NCBI RefSeq assembly: GCF_017875645.1
Contig: NZ_JAGGMR010000001.1
Location: forward strand, 7,812,001-7,876,000
DNA: 64,000 bases
Reading direction: 5' to 3'
Source: Nocardia goodfellowii
GTDB lineage: Bacteria; Actinomycetota; Actinomycetes; Mycobacteriales; Mycobacteriaceae
Positions 52,099 through 61,715 of this stretch are shown here, in pieces (the first letter of the stretch is position 1; every line of letters begins with the position of its first letter). The position numbers and the translations under genes are program-made. A model generated the notes under the pieces. The model saw only the letters and a program-made list of their open reading frames with translations. It was not told the origin of the DNA and made no database searches.

Positions 52099-53112
52099 CT
52101 ACCCGAGGTGCGGCAGACCGAGGCCGACGGGTTGGGGCCGTCGTTGCCAGATCGGCACCCAGTCCCACCAGGTCACGCACCGCCACAACCATTCCACCGG
52201 CCCGTAGCGCAGCCACCGCAACCACAATCCGCTGAATATCGCCTGCACCAACATGATCGCGAGGGCCAGGAGCAGCAGCGTCCGATAGTTACCGGAGTCC
52301 GGCAACAGCGAGTCGGCCATGAGGATCAGCGCCGTCGCGCCGAGGTAATTGGTCAACGCCATCTGTCCTATCGGCCGTAACACCGCACCGGCGCGTGCGC
52401 CCAAGTCGGTGTGCAGCACGATGAGCAGCCCTGTCGCGTAGGCCACGGCGCCGAGCAGACCCGCGAGCGCGGGCGCCGGGCTACCCCAATCGAGGTAAGA
52501 GGTCCGGTACTCCCACTTCCCCGCCAGCACCGCGGCAGGTAAGGCCAACGCGAACACCAGTGCCACCAACCACCCACGCCGCCGCAGGAACTCGACGACG
52601 CCGAACCGCCCGGCAGCCATCCCGAGCAGGAAGAGCCCCGGGAGAAGGCCGAATCCGTCCCAGAGCGCCATCGCCGCCCCGGCCGTGGCCGCGAACCCGA
52701 CGACCAGCACCGCCCAGCTCGGCACCGCCGAGGCGGGCAGCAGGATCACCAAAGCCACCACGGCATAAGGCAATAGCGCCTCACCCGGCTGAAACAGCTG
52801 GTGTGCCAACCCCAGCGCACCCAGTGCCAGCACTCTGCGCGCCAGCACCAGCCATGGCCGCTCCGCACGTGCCGCGACGCGTTCGGCGAACAGCGCGAAG
52901 CCCAGGCCGAACAGCACCCCGAAGATCGGCAGAAAGCACCCTTCGGCCAGCACCGCCAGCACCTGCCGCGTCGGATCCAGCACGCCGGGCGCCACGGTCG
53001 CGGGCACACCGGTCACCTGCCAGGTCTGCACGATCACCGCCCCGCATACGGCGAACCCCCGCAGCGCGTCCAGTTCCGGGACTCGCGCCCAGACATCGCG
53101 ATCGCCAGTCAT
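52099..53112 (-). CDS. DUF418-domain membrane protein
   Basis: A 337-residue polytopic protein with the family opening ELDALRGFAVCGAVIVQ, FGVLFGLGFALFAER and a C-terminal GQMALTNYLGATAL. DUF418 proteins (YeiB-like) have about ten helices and an unknown, probably acyl-transfer-like role. The stop is six bases from the P450 stop. Confidence 0.88.
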   Translation of the reverse strand: MTGDRDVWARVPELDALRGFAVCGAVIVQTWQVTGVPATVAPGVLDPTRQVLAVLAEGCFLPIFGVLFGLGFALFAERVAARAERPWLVLARRVLALGALGLAHQLFQPGEALLPYAVVALVILLPASAVPSWAVLVVGFAATAGAAMALWDGFGLLPGLFLLGMAAGRFGVVEFLRRRGWLVALVFALALPAAVLAGKWEYRTSYLDWGSPAPALAGLLGAVAYATGLLIVLHTDLGARAGAVLRPIGQMALTNYLGATALILMADSLLPDSGNYRTLLLLALAIMLVQAIFSGLWLRWLRYGPVEWLWRCVTWWDWVPIWQRRPQPVGLGLPHLG

Positions 53113-53535
53113 AGCCTCACGCTATCGAAAGGCAGGCGGGTGCTCGCGGATTTGGCCCGCGATGTCGTCCGCCGCTACCGGTGGCGACGGATGGAGCGCG
53201 TGGACGGGCGGTTCGAGGGGCGGGTGGCGGTGGGGTTGGGCCGCAGGTGATTGCCCCATGGGGCCGGGGCGGGGCGGGTGAGGCGACGCTCGGGCTTCTT
53301 GGCGGAGAAGCGACGCCACCACATCGAATTCAACGCGCCGCCCGGCGATGCTCGACCGGCCCGGGCAAACTGTCCAGCCACACCCGGCCCGGGTCACCCG
53401 CCGTTCGGACCAACCGCCGTGCGAAGAACTCCGGAACATCGATCACCCTTCAACGATCCCAGCCGCGTCCACCGATTTTCGGGACCGCCTTCAGGCGACC
53501 CCGTCAGCCAGCGTGTTCCCAGCGCCGCGGCGGAG
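53113..53535. other. Intergenic stretch with no supported gene
   Basis: About 420 bases upstream of the DUF418 gene. Several short frames exist on both strands because of the high GC, but none has a ribosome site plus protein-like composition. It should contain the promoter of the DUF418 gene. Confidence 0.4.
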
Positions 53536-53778
53536 CTATCGCGGCACGTGGCGGCAGGTCCGGGTCGGCGGTGGCCGGTGGCCGGTGTTCTCGGCGTGCG
53601 GATGCAGCCGGTGCTGCCAGGGATGCCCATCGGTGCGGCGGGGTGGGCGCGCGCCACGGTCGGGCAAAGGGGGCGGCGCGGCGTGACAGAGCCGCCCGGC
53701 CCGCCAGAGCAGGAAGATCGACAAGGCGATCAGGACCTGCCGGAAGGTGGTCCAACGTTCGCTCGATGCGGCTGCCAT
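53536..53778 (-). CDS. Possible small membrane-anchored protein
   Basis: An 80-residue frame with one hydrophobic segment (VLIALSIFLLW) near residue 20 and an Arg/Pro/His-rich tail. It starts eight bases after the stop of the Pro-rich protein gene upstream on the same strand. The tail has the composition of chance GC-rich translation, so it is weakly supported. Confidence 0.3.
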   Translation of the reverse strand: MAAASSERWTTFRQVLIALSIFLLWRAGRLCHAAPPPLPDRGARPPRRTDGHPWQHRLHPHAENTGHRPPPTRTCRHVPR

Positions 53779-53786
53779 GCGTCCGG

Positions 53787-54464
53787 TCACCTCGGCGGGG
53801 GGAAGAAGGGTAGGGGAGGTAGTTCCAACTGGGGCAGCATCGGGGCCGGTGGTGGCGGCGGCGGAGGCGGTTCGTAGGGCGGTTCGGGCGCCGGCGGCGG
53901 CGGGGCATATTCGGGGATGTACTGCGGTTCCGGAACAGGCTCCGGCGCCACCTGTTCGACCGGTTCCGGTTCCGGCGGCGGAGGCGGTGGCGCGCCGGGA
54001 GCGGGCGGCGGACTCGGCACCGGTGCGCGCGGCGTACTCGAGGCCCCGGCGATCGGGTCGGGCGGCGGGGCACATGCGAAGCTGCCGTCGGGCAGGAAGT
54101 TCCAGCGTTTGACTACGCCCGCCTGCGAGCAATCCTCCCCCACCGCCTTGCCGTTCGGCCCGACCTTCACCGCGGCGCAGTTCCAATTGCCCTGCTTCAT
54201 CTCCCAGCGGGCCCGCACGCCACCGGCCGAGCAATCGTCACCGATCTGACGGGCCGGGAACGGCGGGCCGGGGGGCGGTGCGACGGTGGGCGAGTTCGAG
54301 GCGGAGTAGGCGGCGGTGTTCTCGGCGGGTTCCTCCGAGCGCGTGGCCAGGGCGACGGAGACGACCACCGCGGCACCGGCCGCCAGCGCGGCCGCGATCG
54401 ACAGGACACGAGTGTGGTCGCGTCGCTCGTCTCTCGGTCCGGGGTCGCCTTCGGATTCCACCAT
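53787..54464 (-). CDS. Anchored protein with two Cys modules and Pro-rich tail
   Basis: A 225-residue protein. One hydrophobic segment lies near residues 21-41 (type II or signal-anchor), followed by two copies of a short module with two cysteines each (DDCSAGGVRARWEMKQGNWNC; EDCSQAGVVKRWNFLPDGSFAC, each quoted in two parts here). From about residue 140 the tail is Pro/Glu-rich. It should be outside the membrane. GAAGG precedes the ATG. It lies 188 bases downstream of mceF, where Mce-associated proteins usually sit, but it is not recognisably one. Confidence 0.7.
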   Translation of the reverse strand: MVESEGDPGPRDERRDHTRVLSIAAALAAGAAVVVSVALATRSEEPAENTAAYSASNSPTVAPPPGPPFPARQIGDDCSAGGVRARWEMKQGNWNCAAVKVGPNGKAVGEDCSQAGVVKRWNFLPDGSFACAPPPDPIAGASSTPRAPVPSPPPAPGAPPPPPPEPEPVEQVAPEPVPEPQYIPEYAPPPPAPEPPYEPPPPPPPPAPMLPQLELPPLPFFPPPR

Positions 54465-54652
54465 CGCACCGCCTTCTCTGTTGAAACAGGGAACACCGTC
54501 ACGAATAGCCGATCTCCTGGGAGGCTACCGGAAATTTGCTGGAATCTCAGCAACCTTTGACACGAGAGATTTTCGCAGCTCAAAGCAGCACTATTAAGTT
54601 GTCTAAATATTTGCTGAATTCAGCCTGGCGCACCTCGGACAAGAAGCGCGCC

Positions 54653-55615
54653 TCACTTGACCGTGACCCGCACCCGCACCGCGTCGTCATCGGTCCCCTG
54701 CAAGGCCTGCGAGATCAGTGTGCTGAGATCGAGTTTCGGCGCACTGGAGGTGACCGCGTCGGCAAGTGGCCGCAGCCCGGGAATCAGCGCCCGCAATTCC
54801 GGCCCGACCTCGTTGAGCCACCGGGTGACCTGCTCCAGAAACGGCACCAGCCCATTGCCTTCCAGATACATCTCCGGCGCATTGCCGGTGGCGACGACCC
54901 GGCCCACCGCCTCCACCAGTCCGTCGAGCACCTTGCCGAATTCGACGAAGTTCGGCGCCGCGTCCGACAGCGCCGGATTCGCCCAGTCGATGTCCTTGGC
55001 GGCGAACTGGAAACTGTTGAGCAGTTCGGCGATCTTGGGCGAGCGGGTCATGATGGTCGCGGCCAGCAGGTCACCGGAGCGGGCCAGCTCCGGCATGACG
55101 GCCTCGGTCCCGGTGAGCGCTGTGCTCATGGTTCGCACCAGCGAATCGACTACGGCCGGGTCGAGCTGGTTCATGGTCTTGGTGACCATCCGGGCCACCT
55201 CGGCGATGGACAGCGGCGTGCGCACATCGGCGGTGTCCAGGCGCTGCCCGTCGCGCAGGTAGGGGCCGCCGGCCCGCTTCGGGACGAACTGCACATACGG
55301 CTCGCCGAGCGCGGAGAGATGTTCGATGGTCACCACGCTGTCGGTGGGCAGCCGCTGGTCGGCGTCGATTCGGAAGCCGACCTCGACACCGGCCGCGGTG
55401 CTGTCGACCGAGGTCACCTTGCCGACCGCGATGCCGGTGAGCAGGATCGGCGATCCGACGCCGAGCCCGCCCGAATTCTTCAGCACCATAGAAGCGTCGG
55501 TGTAGTCGGCGAACGGGTCGTAGCGCACCACGCCGAAGGTGAGATAGGCCGCGCCGAGGACCAGAATGGTGGCGATACCGGCGAGTGAGGCCAGTGAACC
55601 CGGCTTGATCTTCAT
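54653..55615 (-). CDS. mceF: MceF, lipid-transfer protein
   Basis: A 320-residue MCE-domain protein: one N-terminal helix, MCE domain at about residues 38-120 (NSGGLGVGSPILLTGIAVGKV in pieces), then a helical tail. Compared with MceF of mycobacteria (often above 400 residues) the tail is short. Its ATG overlaps mceE (ATGA). Six such proteins form a hydrophobic tunnel for lipid import with the YrbE permeases. Confidence 0.92.
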   Translation of the reverse strand: MKIKPGSLASLAGIATILVLGAAYLTFGVVRYDPFADYTDASMVLKNSGGLGVGSPILLTGIAVGKVTSVDSTAAGVEVGFRIDADQRLPTDSVVTIEHLSALGEPYVQFVPKRAGGPYLRDGQRLDTADVRTPLSIAEVARMVTKTMNQLDPAVVDSLVRTMSTALTGTEAVMPELARSGDLLAATIMTRSPKIAELLNSFQFAAKDIDWANPALSDAAPNFVEFGKVLDGLVEAVGRVVATGNAPEMYLEGNGLVPFLEQVTRWLNEVGPELRALIPGLRPLADAVTSSAPKLDLSTLISQALQGTDDDAVRVRVTVK

Positions 55616-56694
55616 CGCACAACTCCGATCATGCGCAGTGCCTGCACCATCCGGTCCACCTGTTCGGCGTCGGCCTCCGGCGAATTCACCCGCACGCCGG
55701 TGACATTCACCTTCGGTCCCCGTTCGGCGAACGGAATCACCTTGTCGCGCAGGAACGCGACCAGCATGGCCAGGTTCGACGGCGAGCGCAGATCCAGCGG
55801 ACCACCGGTGGCCAGCGGCACGAACGCCTTGGCCGCGGCGTCGCCGGAGCGCGCCAGCGGCGCGAGCCATACCAGCGACTCACCGACCGGTCCGAGCACA
55901 CCGAATATCTTTGTGACACCGTCGATCGACTGTGCGGCCCCGTTCACCCGCTGCACCGACTCGGCGCTGAGGATGTTGTCGAGTTCAGGCCGAAGATCGT
56001 GCAGCACTTGAGCATTGGTGCTCAGCCCGGCCAGTGCCTTGTCCACCTCGTCCAGATGCGCGGCCAGGTCCGCGGCGTCGGCGCCCAGCACCTGGGAGAT
56101 CCGCGCGGTTTCCCGCGGATCCTGCGGCAGCACGGTATTGAACCGGTTGATGATGTCCTGCAACTGGCCGATGGCACCGCCCTGCACGAACAACGCCATG
56201 GCGGACATGGTGTCCTCGAGCTGCACCGGCGGGCGGCTGTGCGCCAGATCGATGACGGCGTCGGAGCCGAGCAGCCGGTCGAAACCGTCCGGGGGCGTGG
56301 TCAAGGCGATGTGGATGTCACCGAGCACGGTGTTCTGCCGCAACTCGGCGATGGTGCTCGTGGGCAGGCGCACCGACTCCGAGATCTCGGCGTCGACCAC
56401 CACGTAACCACCGCGCCCGGCCGGGGCCCGGTCGGCGGGAACCACCGTCACCTGTTCGACGGTGCCGACCTGCGCGCCGTTGGCGATAACCTTCGCCCGC
56501 GCGGGCAGATTCAGCACATTCGCGAACTCGATCTTCAACCGGTAGGTCGGGCCGGGGACCGAGGTGCCCGGCACCGGCACCGACGACGGGTCGAATCCGC
56601 AACCGCCGACCGCGACCGACGCCGTGAGCGCCAGCGCCAGCGCGGTGCGCCGCACGAGCTTCCCCGCCGGAATCCGCAGAGTCACGGTTCTCAC
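55612..56694 (-). CDS. mceE: MceE, lipoprotein subunit
   Basis: A 360-residue MCE protein with a lipobox (VGGC) after a signal sequence, the distinctive lipoprotein of mce operons. The MCE domain (YRLKIEFANVLNLPARAKV in pieces, NGAQVGTVEQV) is at about residues 45-125. GTG 56694 overlaps the mceD stop (GTGA). Confidence 0.92.
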   Translation of the reverse strand: MRTVTLRIPAGKLVRRTALALALTASVAVGGCGFDPSSVPVPGTSVPGPTYRLKIEFANVLNLPARAKVIANGAQVGTVEQVTVVPADRAPAGRGGYVVVDAEISESVRLPTSTIAELRQNTVLGDIHIALTTPPDGFDRLLGSDAVIDLAHSRPPVQLEDTMSAMALFVQGGAIGQLQDIINRFNTVLPQDPRETARISQVLGADAADLAAHLDEVDKALAGLSTNAQVLHDLRPELDNILSAESVQRVNGAAQSIDGVTKIFGVLGPVGESLVWLAPLARSGDAAAKAFVPLATGGPLDLRSPSNLAMLVAFLRDKVIPFAERGPKVNVTGVRVNSPEADAEQVDRMVQALRMIGVVR

Positions 56695-57791
56695 TGCGCA
56701 CCAACCGATCCCAGCACCAGCTGGGTCAAGGAAACATGCAGCATGCCGTCCGCCGCACCCGCGCACCGCCCGGGGCTGATGGCATCGAGCGCGGCACACA
56801 CCTGCTCCGCGTTCTGCTGCGGTATCGCGACTTTCGGTGGCGCGTAACTGATTCCGACCGCGCCCGTCTGCGGATCCAGCACGCTGCGGAACGCCGTCGC
56901 GACCACCGGCGTGGTCAGCACGATGTCGCGCAACGACCCGACATTGGCCCGCAGCAGCTTGATCAACGGCACGCTCTGGTCGAGCAGCGCACCGATCTGC
57001 CCGCCGAACATGGTGGTGATGTCATTGAGCATCGGCAGCAATTGCCGGAGCCCGTCGAACAGTTCGGTGCCCGGTCCGAGCAGTTCGGTATTCGCTTGGT
57101 GCAGCGCTGGTCCCAGCCTGGTCAGCATGGACTGCAAGTCACCCCAGTGCTTCTGCACCTGCACCGACACCGACGCGAACGCGTCGAAAATCCCCGCGAG
57201 GTTGGCGATATCGGCGTCCGGCGTCTTCAGCGCCGAGCCGAGCTTCATGATCAGCTCGTTGATCTGCGGACCGGTGCCCGCGGTCGCCCGGTCCAGGGCG
57301 GACAGGCCGTCGGCGAGCGAATTCGGCTGCGCCGGGTCGGGTCCCACGATCTGATCGGACAATTGCGCCAGCGCGGTGAGGGTTTGGGTAAGGCTCTTCG
57401 GAGTCAGCGTCTTGGTGAGGCAGCCGCTGTCCCAGCGCGCGGTGTCCTTGCCCGAGGACAGCACGGCCAGTTCCCGGTCCGCGACGACGGTGTCGGAGAC
57501 CGTGGTGGCCGCGGCGTCGGCGAGCACCGGATGAGCCGCGTCCACCTCGAAGTCGACGCGCACGTCGGCGCCCTGGTTACGCACCGAAGTCACCGTGCCG
57601 ACGGTGATACCGCGCATGGTCACCTGATTGCCTTCGTACAACCCGATGCTGTCCGGCATGATCGCGCAATAACTCCGCGTCTCACGCAGCGGATCGAAGG
57701 CGACGAAGTAGCCCGCGATCGCGAGCACGGCGATGACGACGGCCCCCGCGATCGACATGAACGCCTGGCTGCCGAGTACCCGGTTCAGCAT
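56691..57791 (-). CDS. mceD: MceD, lipid-transfer protein
   Basis: A 366-residue MCE protein with one N-terminal helix and the MCE domain near residues 35-120 (GLYEGNQVTMRGITVGTV). Four cysteines (two near the MCE domain, two near the C-terminus) could form disulfides. The ATG at 57791 overlaps the mceC stop (TGATG) and has GGAAGGAG upstream. Confidence 0.92.
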   Translation of the reverse strand: MLNRVLGSQAFMSIAGAVVIAVLAIAGYFVAFDPLRETRSYCAIMPDSIGLYEGNQVTMRGITVGTVTSVRNQGADVRVDFEVDAAHPVLADAAATTVSDTVVADRELAVLSSGKDTARWDSGCLTKTLTPKSLTQTLTALAQLSDQIVGPDPAQPNSLADGLSALDRATAGTGPQINELIMKLGSALKTPDADIANLAGIFDAFASVSVQVQKHWGDLQSMLTRLGPALHQANTELLGPGTELFDGLRQLLPMLNDITTMFGGQIGALLDQSVPLIKLLRANVGSLRDIVLTTPVVATAFRSVLDPQTGAVGISYAPPKVAIPQQNAEQVCAALDAISPGRCAGAADGMLHVSLTQLVLGSVGAQ

Positions 57792-58822
57792 CAGCACTCC
57801 TTCCCGGGTAGCGGCACACACACTCCGGCCGGCGCCGGGACGGTGGCGCCGGACTGGTCGATGACGAGCCCGCCCTCGGGGATCGCCAGCTCCTTCAGCT
57901 TCGAGGTCAGCGCGTGCGCGGAGGCGATCATCGGGTCCAGCCGGCCGCCCATCTCCTCCAGTTTCGGCAGCGCGTCGGCGAGCTGCTGCGCCCGGGGCTT
58001 CAGGGTGGAATCCCAGGTCGGCGCCAACAGCGCGAGCCGCTGCACGACGCTGTTGAAAAGCGCCACCGCCTCGCGCATTTCGGCGCGCTTGTCCACGAGC
58101 GCGGTCTCCAGCTGGTTCGCGCTGTCCATCAGCCGCCGCAGATCGCCCTTGGCGCCGTCGTACATCCGCACGTATTCACTGGCGACGGAGATGGCATTGG
58201 ACACCTGGGTGCGCTGACGATCGATGGCGTCGATGTAGCTGCCCAGGGTGTCGAGGGTGGTGCGCACCGCTTCGGGGGCGGCCGCCACCGACTGGTTCAG
58301 GGTCGCGAGATTTTCCCGCAGCGTATTGCCGTCGATCTTGCTCAGCGGTGTGGTCGCGTCCTGGAAGGTCTGCACCAGGCTGTAGGGCAGGCGTACCCGG
58401 TCCGCGGGAATCGCGTTGCCGCCCAGCGGTTTGTCGCCGGCCGGGAACAGCGCGACGTAGTGGCCGCCGACCACGGTCAGCATCCGCACGTCCAGCGAGC
58501 TCTTGTCGCCGACGAACACGTCGTTGTCGACGGTGAACTTCATGACGACCTTGTCCGGCTTCAGCTCCAGCGAGGTCACCGAGCCGACCGAGACACCGGC
58601 CAGGCGGACGTCGTCACCGGTCTTCACCGACTGCGCCTCGGACAGCTCGGCGGTGTAGGTGGCCTTGCCGAACGGCACCACGTACAGCGCGCCGGCCGCG
58701 ACGATGCCGATCACCAGCAGCGCCACGCCGACAATGCCCAACCGCACCTCACGGCGACGCTTCGCCGTGTCGTCGAGCACGCGCCGGTCGCCGCCGAGCA
58801 GGCGGGAGATCATGCCTGGCAT
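57791..58822 (-). CDS. mceC: MceC, lipid-transfer protein
   Basis: A 343-residue MCE protein with a basic cytosolic start, one helix (residues about 30-52), the MCE domain (KTGDDVRLAGVSVGSV) and a helical tail ending GVCVPLPGKEC. The start could be 58813, which would restore the ATGA overlap seen elsewhere in the operon; 58822 has the better AGGTG upstream. Confidence 0.9.
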   Translation of the reverse strand: MPGMISRLLGGDRRVLDDTAKRRREVRLGIVGVALLVIGIVAAGALYVVPFGKATYTAELSEAQSVKTGDDVRLAGVSVGSVTSLELKPDKVVMKFTVDNDVFVGDKSSLDVRMLTVVGGHYVALFPAGDKPLGGNAIPADRVRLPYSLVQTFQDATTPLSKIDGNTLRENLATLNQSVAAAPEAVRTTLDTLGSYIDAIDRQRTQVSNAISVASEYVRMYDGAKGDLRRLMDSANQLETALVDKRAEMREAVALFNSVVQRLALLAPTWDSTLKPRAQQLADALPKLEEMGGRLDPMIASAHALTSKLKELAIPEGGLVIDQSGATVPAPAGVCVPLPGKEC

Positions 58823-59814
58823 ATCGACACCTGCTGTCCGGCGATGAGCACCCGCAGCGGGGCCGGGACCTCCGCGGACCCCTTGCTGCACTGCGGTTTC
58901 CAGCCCGCGACGGTGTGCGGCAGCGCGTTGTCGACGGCGTCGAGCAAACCGGGCAGCTTGCCGAACACCTCGACCGCCTGCTGCGGATCGGGGAACAACC
59001 GGCGGATCTGCGCGTCCAGATCCGCCGCGCCGTCCTGGTCCAAGCCGAGCGTGCTCAGCAGCCGGTCCACCGGTCCGAGCACCGAGGGCGCGGTCATCGC
59101 GAAGCGTGCCAGGCCGCCGATGTTGTCTTGCAGCGAGACGAAGATGTCGGTCAGCCGCGCCAGCAGCGGCACCAGGTAGTGCACGCGCCCGCCGACCCGG
59201 TCGGCGATATCGGACATGTTCTTGACCAGTGTGCCGATCACCTGCTGCCGGTCGCCGACATACTTGCTGAGTTCGGCGATGGACTCCATCGCCGGGCCCA
59301 GCCCGTTGCCGTCCCCCTGCAGCACCGCGAGCATGTTCTCGGTGAATTTGTTGACCGACTCCGGCGACATGGTCGCCAGCACCGGCTTCAGTCCGTTGAA
59401 CAGGCTGGTCACATCGAAGGACGGAATCGTCATGTCGGTGCCGATGGTCGCGTCGTCGGCCAGCCGCAGACCGGGATTCGGCTGCTGTTGCAGGTCGATG
59501 TAGCGCTGCCCGGTGAGATTCTGGTACCGGATCGCCAAGACCGAGTTGTCGTAGACCGGCGTCGAATCCCGCACGGTGAGACGCACTTTCGCTTTCACAC
59601 CGGCCAGCGAAATGCGCTCCACCTTGCCCACCTGCACGCCGTACATGCGCACGTCGTCACCGGCCTTGAGACCGTTGGCGTCGAGGAAAAGCGCGTCGTG
59701 GGCGTGCGTGTCACCGTCGACCGGGCGCTTGATGGCGGTGAGCACCAGGGCCAGGACCACCATCATCACGCCCGCGAACACCACCAGCCGCCAAGCCGCC
59801 GCACGTACCGTCAT
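58810..59814 (-). CDS. mceB: MceB, lipid-transfer protein
   Basis: A 334-residue MCE protein with one N-terminal helix, the MCE domain (KAGDDVRMYGVQVGKVERI) at about residues 45-125 and a C-terminal Cys pair. Its ATG overlaps the mceA stop (ATGA). Size and order match mycobacterial MceB. Confidence 0.93.
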   Translation of the reverse strand: MTVRAAAWRLVVFAGVMMVVLALVLTAIKRPVDGDTHAHDALFLDANGLKAGDDVRMYGVQVGKVERISLAGVKAKVRLTVRDSTPVYDNSVLAIRYQNLTGQRYIDLQQQPNPGLRLADDATIGTDMTIPSFDVTSLFNGLKPVLATMSPESVNKFTENMLAVLQGDGNGLGPAMESIAELSKYVGDRQQVIGTLVKNMSDIADRVGGRVHYLVPLLARLTDIFVSLQDNIGGLARFAMTAPSVLGPVDRLLSTLGLDQDGAADLDAQIRRLFPDPQQAVEVFGKLPGLLDAVDNALPHTVAGWKPQCSKGSAEVPAPLRVLIAGQQVSICQA

Positions 59815-60848
59815 CGCGGACCTCCCTGACCGAACAGCGGCACCGCGATACCGGGCACGTTCGCTAGCTCGACCTCCAGATTCAGCACCGGGCCGTCCGG
59901 CGTCTCCGGCATGGCCGCGCGCAACCGCTCCAGCAGCAGCCGCAGCTCCGCGGCGGACTGTTGCGGTCGCGGCACCATCTGCGCCAGCACGGTCAGCATC
60001 GGGGCGAGCATGTCGGTGGCCTCCGCCAACTGCGCGCCGGCCGCCGTCACCGTGGTCGACAGCCCCGGCAGGATCTTGCCGGTCAGCGCCGCGACGCCCA
60101 CGTCGTATCGATCCTTGTCGGTCTGGATGATCCGGATGTCGTGGATCTGATCGAGGATCTGGATGGTCGCGCCCGCGAACGCGCCGCCGCCGTCGAAGGC
60201 CGGGCCCAGCTTGCCGAGCAACTCCGAGCTGGGCATGTTCTGGTTGTCGGCGATGATCTTCGACACCGTGATCAGCGCCTCCACCAACGGGGTCATCGCC
60301 TTGAAGTCCGCGGACACCTGTGCGATGACCGTGGCCAGCTGCGGTGTCAGCACGGCCGCGCCGACCTGGGACAGACTGCGCAGAATCGAACCCATGGTGG
60401 CGTCGTACACGCGATCCGCCCGCGGTCCGGTCAGATCGATGACGCTGCCCGGCCGCAGCGGCGAACCGCCCGTGCCACGCAGCAATTCGAGTTCGCTGAT
60501 GCCGAACAGGTTGGCGGGCGCGTAATCCACGCGCAGGCTGTCGTCGATGCTGTGCAGCCGGTTTTCGTCCAGCCGCACCATGATTCGCTGCGTGCCGCGG
60601 GCATCCGGGGAGACTTCCTCGACCTTGCCCACCTGCACGCCGTCCAGGCGCACCTGGGTGCCCGCGCTCACACCGTCGCCGACCTCCTCGGTGTGCAACG
60701 CGATGCGCAACCCGTCCTCGGTGCGCAGATTCCGATACAGCGAGGTCGCCAAGGCCACCACCGCGATGATCGCGACGAGCACCACTCCGACCGTGCGCGC
60801 TTTCCTCTTGTCCGCGGCGACGCCGGGCAAACCGTATTCAGGCACCAC
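59811..60848 (-). CDS. mceA: MceA, lipid-transfer protein
   Basis: A 345-residue MCE protein with one N-terminal helix (residues about 18-38) and the MCE domain (SAGTQVRLDGVQVGKVEEV). In mycobacteria MceA proteins lie in the cell envelope, and some bind cholesterol or fatty acids. The GTG follows the yrbEB stop directly. The C-terminus is shorter than that of M. tuberculosis Mce1A, which has an extra region. Confidence 0.92.
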   Translation of the reverse strand: MVPEYGLPGVAADKRKARTVGVVLVAIIAVVALATSLYRNLRTEDGLRIALHTEEVGDGVSAGTQVRLDGVQVGKVEEVSPDARGTQRIMVRLDENRLHSIDDSLRVDYAPANLFGISELELLRGTGGSPLRPGSVIDLTGPRADRVYDATMGSILRSLSQVGAAVLTPQLATVIAQVSADFKAMTPLVEALITVSKIIADNQNMPSSELLGKLGPAFDGGGAFAGATIQILDQIHDIRIIQTDKDRYDVGVAALTGKILPGLSTTVTAAGAQLAEATDMLAPMLTVLAQMVPRPQQSAAELRLLLERLRAAMPETPDGPVLNLEVELANVPGIAVPLFGQGGPR

Positions 60849-61715
60849 TCACCCCGTAAAACTGATCGCCGAGTTGAAACCCCACAGCACGATGGACAGC
60901 ACCATGTCGATGGCGATGATCGACACGAAACTGGCCCGCACCGCCCGTCCGGACGCGATACCCACGCCTTCGGGACCGCCCGTGGCGAAGAAGCCGTAAT
61001 AGCTGTGCACCAGAATCACCACGGTCCCGAAAATGGCCACCTTGATGACCGCGGCGATGACGTCGAACCCGGCGACGAACTGGAAGAAGTAATGGTCGTA
61101 GACGCCCGCGGACTGCCCGTGCACCAGCGTGATCAGCCCGCGGCAGGCGGCGTAGGACAGGATCAGCGCGATCAGGAACGTCGGCACGATGGCCAGCGCA
61201 CCCGCGATCACCCGGGTGGTCACCACGAACGGCACCGAGCGCAGGCCCAGCGACTCGATGGCGTCGATCTCCTCGGAGATGCGCATGGAGCCGATCTCGG
61301 CCGTGATCCGGCAGCCCGCCTGCGCGGCGAACCCGACCGCGGCGGCGATCGGCGCCAGCTCGCGGGTGGTCGCGTAGGCGGAAACCACGCCGGTGACCGG
61401 GCCCATCCCCAGCATGTCCAGCGTCGCGAACGACTCGACGGCCACCGAGGCGCCCATCACCAGGCCGAGCACGATCATCATCGGCACCGTGCCGCCGCCG
61501 ACCACGATGGAGCCGCGGCCCCAGGTCATGTCGGTGATGGCACGCATGGTTTCGCCGCGATACCGCTTGAGCGTCAACGGGACGGCCGCGAGCACCTGCC
61601 AGACGAACACGGCGATGAAACCGAGCATGTCGACGGCGCGGACCACGCGGCTACCGCGCCGGAAGTACCGGCGGACCCAGCGAAAACCCTTGGGGGCGTA
61701 GGCGGAGGTCGTCAT
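60849..61715 (-). CDS. yrbEB: YrbEB, Mce transporter permease
   Basis: A 288-residue MlaE-type permease with about five or six helices. The family signature lies around AGCRITAEIGSMRISEEIDA, where it is expected to contact the ATPase. It starts directly at the yrbEA stop. Substrate selection in the Mce systems is unclear; sterols and fatty acids are known cases. Confidence 0.93.
   Translation of the reverse strand: MTTSAYAPKGFRWVRRYFRRGSRVVRAVDMLGFIAVFVWQVLAAVPLTLKRYRGETMRAITDMTWGRGSIVVGGGTVPMMIVLGLVMGASVAVESFATLDMLGMGPVTGVVSAYATTRELAPIAAAVGFAAQAGCRITAEIGSMRISEEIDAIESLGLRSVPFVVTTRVIAGALAIVPTFLIALILSYAACRGLITLVHGQSAGVYDHYFFQFVAGFDVIAAVIKVAIFGTVVILVHSYYGFFATGGPEGVGIASGRAVRASFVSIIAIDMVLSIVLWGFNSAISFTG

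Noticed and set aside
53122-53439. A 105-residue minus-strand frame between DUF418 and the Pro-rich gene
   Set aside because: No ribosome site and random GC-rich composition.
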